DNA of 64,000 nt from CAYYFX01 sp964571855 (lineage in GTDB: Bacteria > ARS69), in NCBI GenBank assembly GCA_964571855.1, contig CAZNDO010000018.1:10514-74513 (forward strand). The letters are read 5' to 3'. Below the pieces are notes generated by a model. That model saw only the letters and a list, made by a program, of their open reading frames with translations, was not told the DNA's origin and searched no databases. This document shows, one piece after another, positions 54,014 through 63,147 of the stretch. The translations under genes were made by a program, and so were the position numbers. Numbering within the stretch: position 1 is the first letter of the stretch; each line of letters opens with the position of its first letter.

Positions 54014-55318
54014 TCAGCGCGTGCCGTCGAGGAACGTCCGGCGAAGCGCGGCGCTCGCCGCGTGCACCTGCTCGAGGAGCTTCGCCTCCGCGTCGCCGAG
54101 CACCCGGCCGCGGCGCGTGGCCACCACGCGCGCCACGGAGAGCGCCTTGTCCAGGCGGTACTCGGACCAGCGGCCGTCGCCGCCCCAGCAGAAGCTGGGC
54201 ACGGCCTTCGGCGAGAAGTCCGCACCGAGGAGGTTGCACGCCACGCCGAGGACCGAGCCGGTGTTGAGGCGCGTGTGGATGGCGGTCTTCGTGTGGTCGC
54301 CGATGAGGCTGCCCACGTGGCGCTCGCCGGAGTCGAAGGACTCTCCGGCGAGCGTGAGCCGCACCGGACCGTAGTCGTTCTTCAGGTCGCTCGTGTCGGT
54401 GGCGGCGCCGAGGTTGACCCAGGCGCCGAGGTAGGAGTGGCCGAGGAAGCCGTCGTGCTGCTTGTTGGACCAGCCAAGCACGATGCTCCCGTCCACCTCG
54501 CCGCCGAGGCGCACGACCGGGCCGATGCTGGAGGCTTCGAGTCGCGTGAGCGGCTTGAGGCGGCACTCCGCGCCGAGCGCGACCGGCCCGGTCACCACCG
54601 AGTTGGCCATGATCCGCGTGCGCGGGCCGACCAGGATGGGGCCTTCCGAGGCGTCGAGCACCACGCCCGGGTCCAGGCGCACGCCCTCGCCGAGGCGGAT
54701 GTGGTCCGGCGCCACGAAGTGCACGCCGTCGAAGGAGTCCTCGTCCGGGCGGCGGATCATGCGGTCGTACTCGGGGAGATCCGCGGCCAGCGCCGCGCGG
54801 TTCCGGCCGATGAGGTCCACCAGCGTGCGCGGCCAGGACGCCGCGATCTCTTCGGCCTTGAGGCCGCCCGCGGCGAGCAACCGGCCGGGATCCGCCGACG
54901 GGTGCGGGCCGAAGCCGGACCCCGCGGCATCGCGCAGCGCGTCGGCCAGGCGGGCGGAGGCGTCGCCGGCGGTGCGCGCGGCCACGAGACGATCCTCCGA
55001 GACGAGGGCGCGCCCGGGGGCGAGCGCGCGGATGGCCTCCGTCACCGCGGGCTCGGGTCGGCCGAGCGCCGCGGCCACGAACAGCACGTCCGCGGCGGGA
55101 AGCTGATTCACCGCCTCCCAGTCCCCGCCCTCGCGCTCCGCGTCCGCCACCGCAGCGCGGCACACGAGGGCCAGGGATCGATCCGGGAAGCGGCGCTCCC
55201 AGCGCTCGCGGTGCGTCCAGGCGCCGAGGCGGAGCTGCGCCACCGAGCGCGTGAGCGCGAGCGGCTCGAACCAGCCGGCCTGGTCGTCCTCGAAGAGCGC
55301 CAGCCACTCCCCGCTCAC
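54014..55318 (-). CDS. GlmU-like sugar-nucleotidyltransferase/acyltransferase family protein
   Basis: The 434-aa protein starts with GTG in an overlap with the amidase-like gene (GTGA). The N-terminal half (EWLALFEDDQAGWFEPLALTR) belongs to the alternative, bacterial GlmU-like N-terminal type and lacks the canonical GxGTRM pyrophosphorylase loop. Residues 205-350 are a left-handed beta-helix of hexapeptide repeats (VRLDPGVVLDAS, ILVGPRTRIMANSVV, IGPVVRLGGEVDGSIVLG, GSVLGVACNLLG). It may make or acetylate an amino-sugar phosphate for envelope glycans. The first activity is doubtful without the loop. Confidence 0.8.
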   Translation of the reverse strand: MSGEWLALFEDDQAGWFEPLALTRSVAQLRLGAWTHRERWERRFPDRSLALVCRAAVADAEREGGDWEAVNQLPAADVLFVAAALGRPEPAVTEAIRALAPGRALVSEDRLVAARTAGDASARLADALRDAAGSGFGPHPSADPGRLLAAGGLKAEEIAASWPRTLVDLIGRNRAALAADLPEYDRMIRRPDEDSFDGVHFVAPDHIRLGEGVRLDPGVVLDASEGPILVGPRTRIMANSVVTGPVALGAECRLKPLTRLEASSIGPVVRLGGEVDGSIVLGWSNKQHDGFLGHSYLGAWVNLGAATDTSDLKNDYGPVRLTLAGESFDSGERHVGSLIGDHTKTAIHTRLNTGSVLGVACNLLGADFSPKAVPSFCWGGDGRWSEYRLDKALSVARVVATRRGRVLGDAEAKLLEQVHAASAALRRTFLDGTR

Positions 55319-56184
55319 GGCGCCGCGTCCTCCCGGAGCCGGAGCACGAGGAAGCCGGCGGAGAACCCGGCGCGGGCCGCGTAGTCCGCGAGCGGCTCCT
55401 CGGTCACCTTCCCCGCCTTGGACGAGGCGTGCCGGAACAGCACGGGGCCGCCGCCTTCCGGACGGACGGCGAGCCCGGTGTGGACGATCAGGATGCCGTC
55501 CTTCCTGCCCGCCCAGAACACGAGGTCGCCGCTCTGCAGGTTGGACGCGGCGGCCGCCACGGACTCGCGCGGGATGATGTGCGCGGAAACCTTGCGCGGG
55601 TCGTCCAGGCCGGGGCGCGGCTCGGCGCCGTGGTCGCGCAGGAATGCGGCACGATCGATCGTCCGTTCCACGAGGACGGTGGCGCCCGGGGCGACGGACT
55701 GCGTCACGTCCTCCAGGAGCCAGGCGTTGTTCGGGATCCAGTCCCGCGAGGTGTAGTGGTTGCGGTCCGCGTAGCTCACGTTCCCGTCGCGGTATCGGAT
55801 GCGGTCCAGCGCGGCGAGGAACGGATCGCGCATGGGTACGCTGCGGCCGGAGTCCCGGGTGAGCGCGAGCGCGAGGGACTGCTCCAGGTAGGTCACGCAA
55901 TCCGCGCGGTCGAAGCACACGCGGGGGTCCGGGTCCGGGCCGCCGGCGTCGCCTTCGCCGAGCGGGCCGTCGGCGTAGGGCGTGCCGAGAAAGAGCGCGC
56001 TGGCCTGGACGAAGCGGCCGGCCAGCGTGGGCGCGTCCAGTTTCGCCGCGAGCGCGGGCCAGCGGGCGAGGTCGGTCGGGGCGCTCCGGGCCGGGGCGCC
56101 GTGCGAGCCGTCATCCTGCGCGCACGCCGGCAGTGCCGCGGCGAGCACGAGAAACGGGATCCGGAGGGCAAAGGGAACGTTCAT
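55315..56184 (-). CDS. DUF1460-family N-acetylmuramoyl-L-alanine-amidase-like exported protein
   Basis: The 289-aa protein has GGAGG before ATG 56184. The N-terminal signal ends ALPACAQ, where a Cys could be lipidated (ALPAC is a weak lipobox). The DUF1460 core contains LGTPYADGPLGEG, the catalytic-Cys motif FDRADCVTYLEQSLAL near residue 95, RIRYRDG, YTSRDWIPNN and LQSGDLVFW. The His segment (LIVHTGLAV) is NlpC-like. Such proteins act on cell-wall muropeptides. Coupling with the GlmU-like gene suggests an amino-sugar or wall-recycling unit. Confidence 0.85.
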   Translation of the reverse strand: MNVPFALRIPFLVLAAALPACAQDDGSHGAPARSAPTDLARWPALAAKLDAPTLAGRFVQASALFLGTPYADGPLGEGDAGGPDPDPRVCFDRADCVTYLEQSLALALTRDSGRSVPMRDPFLAALDRIRYRDGNVSYADRNHYTSRDWIPNNAWLLEDVTQSVAPGATVLVERTIDRAAFLRDHGAEPRPGLDDPRKVSAHIIPRESVAAAASNLQSGDLVFWAGRKDGILIVHTGLAVRPEGGGPVLFRHASSKAGKVTEEPLADYAARAGFSAGFLVLRLREDAAP

Positions 56185-56261
56185 CGGCCGCCTCCGCGAC
56201 AAGGAGCGGAAGATAGGACCGGGGGTGCGGAGTCGCAAGCGAAGGGGACCGGCGGCGCGGC

Positions 56262-56894
56262 TCAGCGCGCGGCGGCCTTCGGCTCCACGGCGAGCGGCCG
56301 GTACTGCCGGGTGGAGCGGACGCGGTACAGCACGTCCTCCAGGCCCCACTTGCCGAGGTCGTCGCACTTCCACAGGACCTCGAACAGCACGAGGAACGGC
56401 GCCACGTACTCGCCCTTCGCGAAGACGCGGAGGAACTCCTCCCAGTGCGCCGTCTTCGACGCGCACGGCGCGTCCATGTGGTCCAGCCGGCCGGCCACGT
56501 GCACGTTCCAGGCGCAGAGGAACTCCTCGTCCTGGTTCTCGGGGATGCCCCACTCCTGCACGTCGCGCCACTGCAGCAGCAGGCGGTACAGAACCTCGAG
56601 CGTGGCCTGCGGGTCGAACGCCCGGACGGGCAGCGAGCCATGGCGCTTGCGCGGGTCGTCGTGGTAGCGCGGCTTGAGGAAATGGTCGTAGCGCAGGTGC
56701 AGGCGGACGCCGCCGTTGGAGTACACCTCGATGGAGTCGGCGGGGTTGCGCGGCGTGCGGCTTCCGTAGTCCAGGATGTCGATCATCACGCTGCCCAGCG
56801 TGCGCGTCATCGAGAGCTTGGCCGCCACCCGGCGCACGAGCGGGACGGTCCGCTCCGCGAACGGGAAGTCCGGCTGCGCGAACGTCACCTTCAT
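56262..56894 (-). CDS. Conserved-looking soluble protein of unknown function
   Basis: The 210-aa protein has no signal peptide and no membrane helix. ATG 56894 is chosen because GGAGG lies eight bases upstream; the ATG at 56900 would leave two bases. The protein is rich in aromatic and basic residues (VRLHLRYDHFLKPRYHDD, LLLQWRDVQEWGIPENQDEE, WEEFLRVFAKGEYVAPFL). It has an even, helical later half and no recognisable catalytic motif. It is probably cytosolic. I do not recognise its family. Confidence 0.65.
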   Translation of the reverse strand: MKVTFAQPDFPFAERTVPLVRRVAAKLSMTRTLGSVMIDILDYGSRTPRNPADSIEVYSNGGVRLHLRYDHFLKPRYHDDPRKRHGSLPVRAFDPQATLEVLYRLLLQWRDVQEWGIPENQDEEFLCAWNVHVAGRLDHMDAPCASKTAHWEEFLRVFAKGEYVAPFLVLFEVLWKCDDLGKWGLEDVLYRVRSTRQYRPLAVEPKAAAR

Positions 56895-57084
56895 CCCCAT
56901 CTCCTCCCGCGCCGGGTGGTGCTGCGGGAGGTATCGGCACGGGGGGAGGGGGACTGAACGGGGGGGACTCCGGCGGGGCCGGCGCGGGCCGACCGCAGCG
57001 TCCCGGGGGGGTCGGGGTGCCGCGACGTGGCGCGACGGCAGCGGCGGTGGCCCGCCGGCAGCGCACTCGCCGTCTCATACCCTC

Positions 57085-57948
57085 TCACCTCACGACGGCG
57101 TCTCCGGACTCCCGCGCGGCCCTGACATCGTCGAGGAAGCGGGCCATGCCCGGCACCGGCACGTGGTCCGGTACCATGCTCGGGTCATCGAGCAACGGTC
57201 GAAGGGTGGCCGCATCAGCAGCCGAAAGTCCGAAAGTGTAGCCGGTGCCCACGGCGAAGATGCCGTGGTTGCTGAGGGTCCAAGCGACCGACCTGACCAG
57301 CGACTGTTGGCTGGAGCGCCGCGCCGCAGCCGCACGGTCGACCTCGGCCTGCGAGGGCGGCACGCGTGGGTCGCGTTGGGTGCCGGAGTCGAGCATCTGG
57401 CGGAATGGCCGCGTGGCCCCGTGGACGTATATCGCTAGAGTCGCTCCGTCCGCCTCGACCAGCACGCTGTCGACCCGCGAGTCGGAGGAATAGGCTTCGC
57501 GCGCGGCCTGCAAGCCACTGAGGCCGCCGCCGTGATCCCAGTACGCATGGGTCGCGGACTGAAGCAACTCGTCGCGCCAGTCCGGCACCGAGGGTTGAGT
57601 GCGCCGAAGCGGTGGGAAAAGGACGACGCCGTTCACCCGGAGGGTGTCCGTCCCGACACCGGAGAAGGTGAACGGAGGTTCGAGTCGGATGCCGTAGATG
57701 TACAACTCGCCCCAATCGGGCTCCGGCACGAGGACCGACGTCGTGTCAGTGAAGAAACGGGCGTATAACTCGCCCCAATCGGACTCGGGCACGAAGACCG
57801 ACGTCGTGTCCGCGAAGACACTGGCGGCGACGGCAGTCAGAGCCAGGCAGAGTCCGTTGATGATCGCCGTTCCCCGGCCGCTGGCTGCCGCAAGTGCGCC
57901 TTGACGACTCCCAGCGACCCGTCTCCCACGGAGAGTACCACGGCGCAA
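57085..57948 (-). CDS. Putative exported protein with a 21-residue tandem repeat, atypical composition
   Basis: The 287-aa frame starts at a TTG (57948); no ATG or GTG is available before the hydrophobic segment TAIINGLCLALTAVAASVFA, so the start is uncertain. Two tandem copies of a 21-residue unit (TDTTSVxVPExDWGELY) follow the signal. The middle has FPPLRRTQPSVPDWRDEL and the end is helical (YTFGLSAADAATLRPLLDD). GC content and third-base GC look lower than in neighbours, suggesting recent acquisition. No family is recognised. Confidence 0.5.
   Translation of the reverse strand: MRRGTLRGRRVAGSRQGALAAASGRGTAIINGLCLALTAVAASVFADTTSVFVPESDWGELYARFFTDTTSVLVPEPDWGELYIYGIRLEPPFTFSGVGTDTLRVNGVVLFPPLRRTQPSVPDWRDELLQSATHAYWDHGGGLSGLQAAREAYSSDSRVDSVLVEADGATLAIYVHGATRPFRQMLDSGTQRDPRVPPSQAEVDRAAAARRSSQQSLVRSVAWTLSNHGIFAVGTGYTFGLSAADAATLRPLLDDPSMVPDHVPVPGMARFLDDVRAARESGDAVVR
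57701..57826. repeat. 63-bp tandem repeat, two copies
   Basis: The segment beginning AACTCGCCCCAATCGG near 57701 recurs 63 bases later (from about 57764) with few changes, encoding two copies of the DTTSVxVPExDWGELY unit in frame. Being a multiple of three, copy-number change would keep the gene open. Confidence 0.8.
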
Positions 57949-58103
57949 TCACCCACTCTCGTCGGGGACCTGCGCCCCTCTCGCCCCCACTACCGCTCTG
58001 CACTCACGCTCGGCCGCAACGGCCCCGCAGTCGCCGGCGTCCCTTGCCGAAGCGCCCGCGCTCCCCTACCCTGCGGGACCTGTCCACCCAGGAGGAGGAA
58101 GGC

Positions 58104-58748
58104 ATGAACGCATCCACCCGCCGGGTCCTGCTCGCGTTCCTCGCGACGTCCCTGGCCGCCATGGGCTGCTCCAAGGAGCCGGCGCCGCTTCCCGGCACGG
58201 GCGCCGGCGGGGGCGAGCCGGCCGCCGGTTCGCTGCCGCAGGGGCACCCCCCGATTTCCACCCCGCAGGGCGCCCCGGCGCCCACCGGCGAGCGGCCGCT
58301 CAAGCCGGACGGCATCGGCAGCCAGCTCGAGCTGGAGCACTGCCTGGCGAAGATCCAGGACCCCGCGCTGAAGGCCCGGTTCGAGGAGGGCTTCCGCGCC
58401 TGCTTCACGTCCAACCAGGGGGATCGGGACTACCGGCTGGCCGCGGAGGCGTCGAACGAGATCCTGGAGAAGATGCCGAACTTCGCGCCCGCGTACCGCA
58501 CGCTCGCGTACGCGCGGCTGAACACCGGCTTCGACATGGAAGGCGCCACGGAGCTGTACGAGAAGGCGCTGGAGGCGGATCCGGAGTACGGCGAGGCGCA
58601 CTACGCGCTGTCGTTCATGCTCACCACCACGGACGTGGATCGCGGCCGCATCCACTTCGAGAAGGCGATGGCGCTGGGCATCCCGGACGAGCGGGACCTG
58701 CGCTCTCGCTTCTACCCCACGGGAACGGGCGAAGCCGGCGGCATGTGA
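58104..58748 (+). CDS. TPR-type lipoprotein
   Basis: The 214-aa protein starts at an ATG behind GGAGGAGGAAGG. The lipobox AAMGC (Cys about residue 22) marks a lipoprotein. A Pro/Gly-rich linker runs to about residue 70. The later part has tetratricopeptide-like helices (NEILEKMPNFAPAYRTLAYARL, ATELYEKALEADPEYGEAHYALSF). It is probably a periplasmic scaffold or assembly factor. It is a single gene, divergent from the preceding one and convergent with the NIF3 gene. Confidence 0.8.
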   Translation: MNASTRRVLLAFLATSLAAMGCSKEPAPLPGTGAGGGEPAAGSLPQGHPPISTPQGAPAPTGERPLKPDGIGSQLELEHCLAKIQDPALKARFEEGFRACFTSNQGDRDYRLAAEASNEILEKMPNFAPAYRTLAYARLNTGFDMEGATELYEKALEADPEYGEAHYALSFMLTTTDVDRGRIHFEKAMALGIPDERDLRSRFYPTGTGEAGGM

Positions 58749-58760
58749 CGCGGACCCCGG

Positions 58761-58787
58761 CGCGCGCGGGACGCGTTCCCGCGCGCG
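58761..58787. terminator. Hairpin between convergent genes
   Basis: Perfect 11-bp arms (58761-58771 and 58777-58787, CGCGCGCGGGA and complement) enclose a 5-base loop between the stop of the TPR gene (58748) and the stop of the NIF3 gene (58788). It is a candidate bidirectional terminator without a T-run. Confidence 0.6.
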
Positions 58788-59543
58788 TCACACGGGGTTC
58801 GGAACGTCCAGGAACTCGCAGGGGATGCCGAACTCGCGCGTGATCCGCTCGCCCAGCGAGCGCACGCCGAACGTCTCCGTGCGGTAGTGGCCGGCGGCCA
58901 CGTACGTCACGCGCTCCTCACGCGCCAGCTCCTGCACGTGCTCCTTCACCTCGCCCGTGAGGTACGCGTCCAGCCGCTGCGCGATGGCCTGCCCGAAGTC
59001 CGAGACGGCGCCGCCCGAGATCACGCCGATCGTGCGCACGGGATCCGGGCCGAACGCGAAGACCAGCGGCTCCCCGCCCACCACGCCGGCCACGCGCGCG
59101 GCCAGCTCGGCGCGCGGCACCGGGACGGGAAAGCGCCCCTTCCGGCCGATCATCGCGCCGCGGTACTCGCCGAACGGCTCCACGTCCGCGAGCCCGAGCG
59201 CGCGGGCGAGAAGCGCGTTGTTGCCGTGCTCCTCGTGCGCGTCGAGCACGAGGTGGTAGCAGAGCAGCGTCATGCCGTGCTCGAGCAGGAGCTCCAGGCG
59301 CTCCTTGAACGACCCGCGCACGACCTGCGCGCCCGAGTCCCACAGGATCCCGTGGTGGCAGATCACGAGATCGGCGCCGGCCGCGGCGGCGCGGCGGAAG
59401 AGCTCCGCCGACGCGGTCACGCCCACGGCCACCTTGCGCACCTCGGCGCGGCCCTCCACCTGGAGGCCCTGCGGCGCGAAGTCCGGGATGGAGCCGGCGG
59501 CGAGGAGCTGGTCGAGCCGGGCAACGAGAGTGTCGCGGTCCAT
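58788..59543 (-). CDS. NIF3-like dinuclear metal-centre protein
   Basis: The 251-aa protein is of the NIF3/YbgI type. Metal-ligand motifs are visible: ICHHGILWD near residue 62, CYHLVLDAHEEHGNN near 95, and AAGHYRTETFG near 225. The order and length match the short form without the extra PII-like domain. Such proteins form hexamers with a two-metal site and are often annotated as GTP cyclohydrolase I type 2-like, but their cellular role is unsettled. The gene is divergent from the glycosyltransferase-like gene with a 77-base gap. Confidence 0.92.
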   Translation of the reverse strand: MDRDTLVARLDQLLAAGSIPDFAPQGLQVEGRAEVRKVAVGVTASAELFRRAAAAGADLVICHHGILWDSGAQVVRGSFKERLELLLEHGMTLLCYHLVLDAHEEHGNNALLARALGLADVEPFGEYRGAMIGRKGRFPVPVPRAELAARVAGVVGGEPLVFAFGPDPVRTIGVISGGAVSDFGQAIAQRLDAYLTGEVKEHVQELAREERVTYVAAGHYRTETFGVRSLGERITREFGIPCEFLDVPNPV

Positions 59544-59620
59544 GCGGCGCAGCCTAGCACGAGGCGTGGTCGTGCGCTCGCGGCGGTGACGCGCGCGTCC
59601 GGTTCGCCTACGATCCCGCG

Positions 59621-61267
59621 ATGATCCCCTCGCGCATGATCGCATCGCCGCTTGCCTGGGCCCTGCTGGCGGGCGCGGCGTGCCTGCTCGTCGCCGCGCT
59701 CGGCGGGCCCCCGGACACGTTCTGGACCGTGGACGATGCGGGCAAGGATCTTGTCCTCCGCAACCTCCTGCGCCATCCCGTGCGCGCCACGCTGGACTAC
59801 CCGGGGCGGGCGCTGGACCCGGAGCTCGCGCTCTTCCCGATGCCGTTGGGCGGATCCGAACCGTACGCCGCGCGGCACGGGGACGCGATCGTGTCGCAGT
59901 ACGCGGCGCCGTTCGTCTGGCTCACGCTGCCGCTCGCCGCGGCGTGGCCGGCGGGCGCGCGCGCGCTCCTGCCCGCGTTCGGCGCGGCGCTCGCGGTGTT
60001 CGTCACGTTCCGGCTGGGTGCGCGGCTGGGCGGCGGCGCCGGGAGCGGGGCGCGCGCGGCGGCACTCGCGCTCGCGGCGACCCCGCTGCTCTTCTACGGC
60101 GCGCTCTTCTGGGAGCACACGCTCACGATCGCGCTGGCCGGCGCGGCGTTCCTCGCGCTCACGGACGCGCGCGGGCCGCGGGCGCTCGCCGCGGGGCTCC
60201 TCCTCGGGGGCGCGATCCTCCTGCGCGAGGAGCTGGTGCTGCTTGCGGCGGCCGTGGTCGTGGCGGCGGCCGGCGAGGGGCCGCCGTTCCGGGTCGCGCG
60301 CGGGGTGGCGCTCGGTGCGGCGGCCGGCCTGGCGGCGCGGCTGGCGTTCCACTTCGTCACGTCGGGCGCGTGGCTCGGCGTGCACGCGGCGTTGAACCGG
60401 CCCGACCCGTTCGTGCACGCCGCACGCGCGGTGGAGGGGCTCCTGCTGGGGTCCGGGGCGTCCGGGGCGCCGCCGTGGGCGGCGGCCGCCGCGCTCGCGG
60501 CGCTCGCGCTCGGCGCGCGCGGCGGGACGGCGGGTCGCGCGCTCGGCGCGGCCGGCGCCGCTGCGCTGGCCGCACTGGCCGTGCTCGCCTGGTGGCGCTT
60601 CCCCGGCGGCGAGGATGCGGCGCTCGCGCTGCGCCACTCGAACAGCGCGCTGGTGGCGCTTCCGTGGGCGCTGGCGGCGCCGTTCCTGCCGGCGCCGCCC
60701 CGCGACGCCGCGGCAGCGGACGCGGAGCGCCTCCTCGGACGCGCGGCGCTGGTGTTCCTGGTGCTCTTCGTGACGCTGGTCCCTTCGCGCTCCATCACCG
60801 GCGTGCACCCCGGACCGCGGATGCTGCTGCCGCTCCTGCCGCTCGCCGCCGCGGTGGCCGCCGCGCGCCTCGGCGGCAGCCGATTCGGCGTGGCCGCGCT
60901 CGCGCCGCTGCTTGCCGTGGGCGCGGCGTGGGCGGGAACCTCCCTGGCGCTCCTGCACGCGAAGCGCACGCTCTCGGGCGACCTGGCCGCGGCGCTGCGC
61001 GCCCGACCGGAGACGGTGGTGTGCACGGATCTCTTCTGGATTCCCACGGACATGAGCGCCTTGTGGGACGGGAAGCGCTTCTTCCTCCTGCGCGACGACC
61101 GCGACCTCGCGCGCCTGACGGATGCCGCGCGCGCCGCGGGCGAGACCGGCATCCTGGCCGTGATGGCGCCGGGCCGCCTGGAGGCGGATCCCGTGGCGCA
61201 GGTCCGCGATCCGGCGCTGCCGGCGTTCTCCGCGGACGTGCACGTGCTGCGGCTGGTGCGGCCGTGA
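59621..61267 (+). CDS. Polytopic membrane glycosyltransferase-like protein
   Basis: The 548-aa protein has about ten hydrophobic helices and one long periplasmic C-terminal part from about 435. The first loop has DTFWTVDDAGKDLVLRN, an acidic DxxxK motif as in GT-C type enzymes that use lipid-linked sugars. Middle helices are extremely Ala-rich. The C-terminus (ARPETVVCTDLFWIPTDM, KRFFLLRDDRDLARL) looks like a soluble domain. It overlaps the ABC ATPase gene by GTGA, so it may add sugars to something the exporter carries. The family is inferred from layout; I do not name it more precisely. Confidence 0.65.
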   Translation: MIPSRMIASPLAWALLAGAACLLVAALGGPPDTFWTVDDAGKDLVLRNLLRHPVRATLDYPGRALDPELALFPMPLGGSEPYAARHGDAIVSQYAAPFVWLTLPLAAAWPAGARALLPAFGAALAVFVTFRLGARLGGGAGSGARAAALALAATPLLFYGALFWEHTLTIALAGAAFLALTDARGPRALAAGLLLGGAILLREELVLLAAAVVVAAAGEGPPFRVARGVALGAAAGLAARLAFHFVTSGAWLGVHAALNRPDPFVHAARAVEGLLLGSGASGAPPWAAAAALAALALGARGGTAGRALGAAGAAALAALAVLAWWRFPGGEDAALALRHSNSALVALPWALAAPFLPAPPRDAAAADAERLLGRAALVFLVLFVTLVPSRSITGVHPGPRMLLPLLPLAAAVAAARLGGSRFGVAALAPLLAVGAAWAGTSLALLHAKRTLSGDLAAALRARPETVVCTDLFWIPTDMSALWDGKRFFLLRDDRDLARLTDAARAAGETGILAVMAPGRLEADPVAQVRDPALPAFSADVHVLRLVRP

Positions 61268-62337
61268 GCATGATCGAGGCGCGCGACCTCACGAAGGTGT
61301 ACCGCGTGGCGAATCGCCGCGAGGGCGTGCTCGGCGCGCTGCGCGATCTCGTGGACCCGCGCTCGTCGCCGCTGACCGCGGTGGACCGCGTCTCCTTCGC
61401 CGTGGCGCCGGGCGAGATGGTGGGCTACATCGGCGCGAACGGCGCGGGCAAGTCCACCACGGTGAAGATGCTCACCGGGATCCTCACGCCGAGCGGCGGC
61501 GACGTGCGCGTGAACGGCTTCACGCCGTGGCGCGAGCGCAAGGCGTACACGCGGACCATCGGCGTGGTGTTCGGGCAGCGCACGCAGCTCTGGTGGGACA
61601 TCGCGGTGGTGGAGTCGTTCAAGCTGCTGAAGCGCATCTACCGCATCGACGACGCCCTGTACGCGCGGCAGATGGAGACCTTCGACGAGCTGCTCGGCGT
61701 GTCCGCGTTCCTGCGCCAGCCGGTGCGCACGCTCTCGCTCGGCCAGCGCATGCGCTGCGACCTGGCCGCGGCGCTCCTGCACCGGCCGCCCGTGCTGTTC
61801 CTGGACGAGCCCACGATCGGGCTGGATGTGGTGAGCAAGGAGAACATCCGCCGCTTCCTGCGCCGCGTGAACGAGGAGCTCGGCACCACGGTGGTGCTGA
61901 CCACGCATGATCTGGACGACATCGAGCAGCTCTGCCGGCGGGTCCTCGTGATCGATCGCGGGAAGCTGCTGTTCGACGGCCCGCTCGCCGGCCTGAAGCG
62001 GCTGACCGGGGACCTCGCGCGGCTGCGCGTCGAGGTGCGCGGCGAGGGCGGCGAGGCAGCCTTGCGCCGCGCCACGGAGGGGCTGCCCGTGACCTGGGCG
62101 CGGCGCGACACGGGCCGGTTCGAAGGCGAGTTCGAGAAGACCGCCGTGCCGGTGGCCGAGGTGGTGCAACGCGTGCTCGCGGGCGCGCCCGTGCACGACC
62201 TCTCGGTGCTGGAGCCGCCCGTGGAGGAGGTGGTGCGGAAGATCTACCGCGGCGAGGTGGCGCTGCCCGCGGTGCCGTCGCCCGCGGTGCCGTCGCCCGG
62301 GGCGCCGGAGCCCGGAGCCGCCGAGGCGCGGCCGTGA
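61264..62337 (+). CDS. ABC-2 type transporter, ATP-binding protein
   Basis: The 357-aa protein starts with a GTG overlapping the upstream stop; ATG 61270 is an alternative. Nucleotide-binding motifs are complete: Walker A GANGAGKST near residue 58, Q-loop FGQRTQLWW, signature LSLGQRMR, Walker B VLFLDEP, and switch His TTHD. The ATPase core is about 245 residues. A C-terminal extension of about 110 residues ends in a low-complexity Val-Pro-Ser-Pro tail made by a 15-bp tandem repeat around 62270-62300. It powers the two permeases that follow. Confidence 0.93.
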   Translation: MSMIEARDLTKVYRVANRREGVLGALRDLVDPRSSPLTAVDRVSFAVAPGEMVGYIGANGAGKSTTVKMLTGILTPSGGDVRVNGFTPWRERKAYTRTIGVVFGQRTQLWWDIAVVESFKLLKRIYRIDDALYARQMETFDELLGVSAFLRQPVRTLSLGQRMRCDLAAALLHRPPVLFLDEPTIGLDVVSKENIRRFLRRVNEELGTTVVLTTHDLDDIEQLCRRVLVIDRGKLLFDGPLAGLKRLTGDLARLRVEVRGEGGEAALRRATEGLPVTWARRDTGRFEGEFEKTAVPVAEVVQRVLAGAPVHDLSVLEPPVEEVVRKIYRGEVALPAVPSPAVPSPGAPEPGAAEARP

Positions 62338-63146
62338 CCGCGGCGGCCCTGCTGTACGCGGAGTTCACGCGCGTCACGTTCCTGAAGATGCTGGCGTACC
62401 GGCTGCGGTACTACACCGGGATCCTGTCGTACCTGGTGTTCGTGGCCGGGAACACGTTCCTGTTCCGCGCCATCTACGCGGGACTTCCCGAGGGCGCCGC
62501 TCCCGGGGGCTTCGACGTGGACGGCGTGGTCACCTACCTGGCCGTGGCGTGGGTGGGCCGCAGCCTCGTCTTCAACAACGTGGACCGCGAGCTGGCCACG
62601 CTGGTGACGGAGGGGCACATCGCGCAGACGCTCACGAAGCCGTACGACTTCCAGGTCGCCACCCTCTTCGGCGCGCTCGGCGAGATGCTCTTCCGGCTCG
62701 TGCTGTTCACCATCCCGATCGCCTGCGTGGTCTTCCCGCTGTTCGGCGTGGCGGCGCCGCCGTCGCCCGCCGCGGCCGCGGCCGGTGCGCTGTCCTTCCT
62801 GCTGGCGTTCGCCGTGAACACGCTGCTGAACTTCCTGGTGGGCACGCTGGCGCTGCGGCTCAAGAGCATCCTCGGCGTCGTGCGCGCCAAGCACGTGCTG
62901 TCCGAGCTGCTGAGCGGCGCGATGGTGCCGCTGTCGTTCTTCCCGGACGCGGCGCGCGCGGTGTGCGAGGCGCTGCCCTTCGCCGCGATCGGCTGGGTGC
63001 CGGTGACGATCTGGATGGGGCATCGCACGGGGCCCGACGCGGCCACCGCGCTGCTGGGACAGACCGCGTGGGTGGCCGCGCTGTGGTTGGCCGGGGCGTG
63101 GGCATGGCGCGCGGGCGTGCGCCGCACGACCGTGCAGGGAGGCTGA
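62334..63146 (+). CDS. ABC-2 family transporter permease subunit 1
   Basis: The 270-aa protein overlaps the ATPase gene by GTGA. Six membrane segments are seen: about 18-38 (LRYYTGILSYLVFVAGNTFLF), 62-80, 112-135 (LFTIPIACVVFPLFGV), 140-165, 200-225 and 238-258. It is of the small ABC-2 permease type that occurs as a pair of different subunits with one ATPase. It probably exports a lipid, polysaccharide or drug-like molecule. No substrate hint is present beyond the upstream glycosyltransferase-like gene. Confidence 0.85.
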   Translation: MTAAALLYAEFTRVTFLKMLAYRLRYYTGILSYLVFVAGNTFLFRAIYAGLPEGAAPGGFDVDGVVTYLAVAWVGRSLVFNNVDRELATLVTEGHIAQTLTKPYDFQVATLFGALGEMLFRLVLFTIPIACVVFPLFGVAAPPSPAAAAAGALSFLLAFAVNTLLNFLVGTLALRLKSILGVVRAKHVLSELLSGAMVPLSFFPDAARAVCEALPFAAIGWVPVTIWMGHRTGPDAATALLGQTAWVAALWLAGAWAWRAGVRRTTVQGG

Positions 63147-63147
63147 C

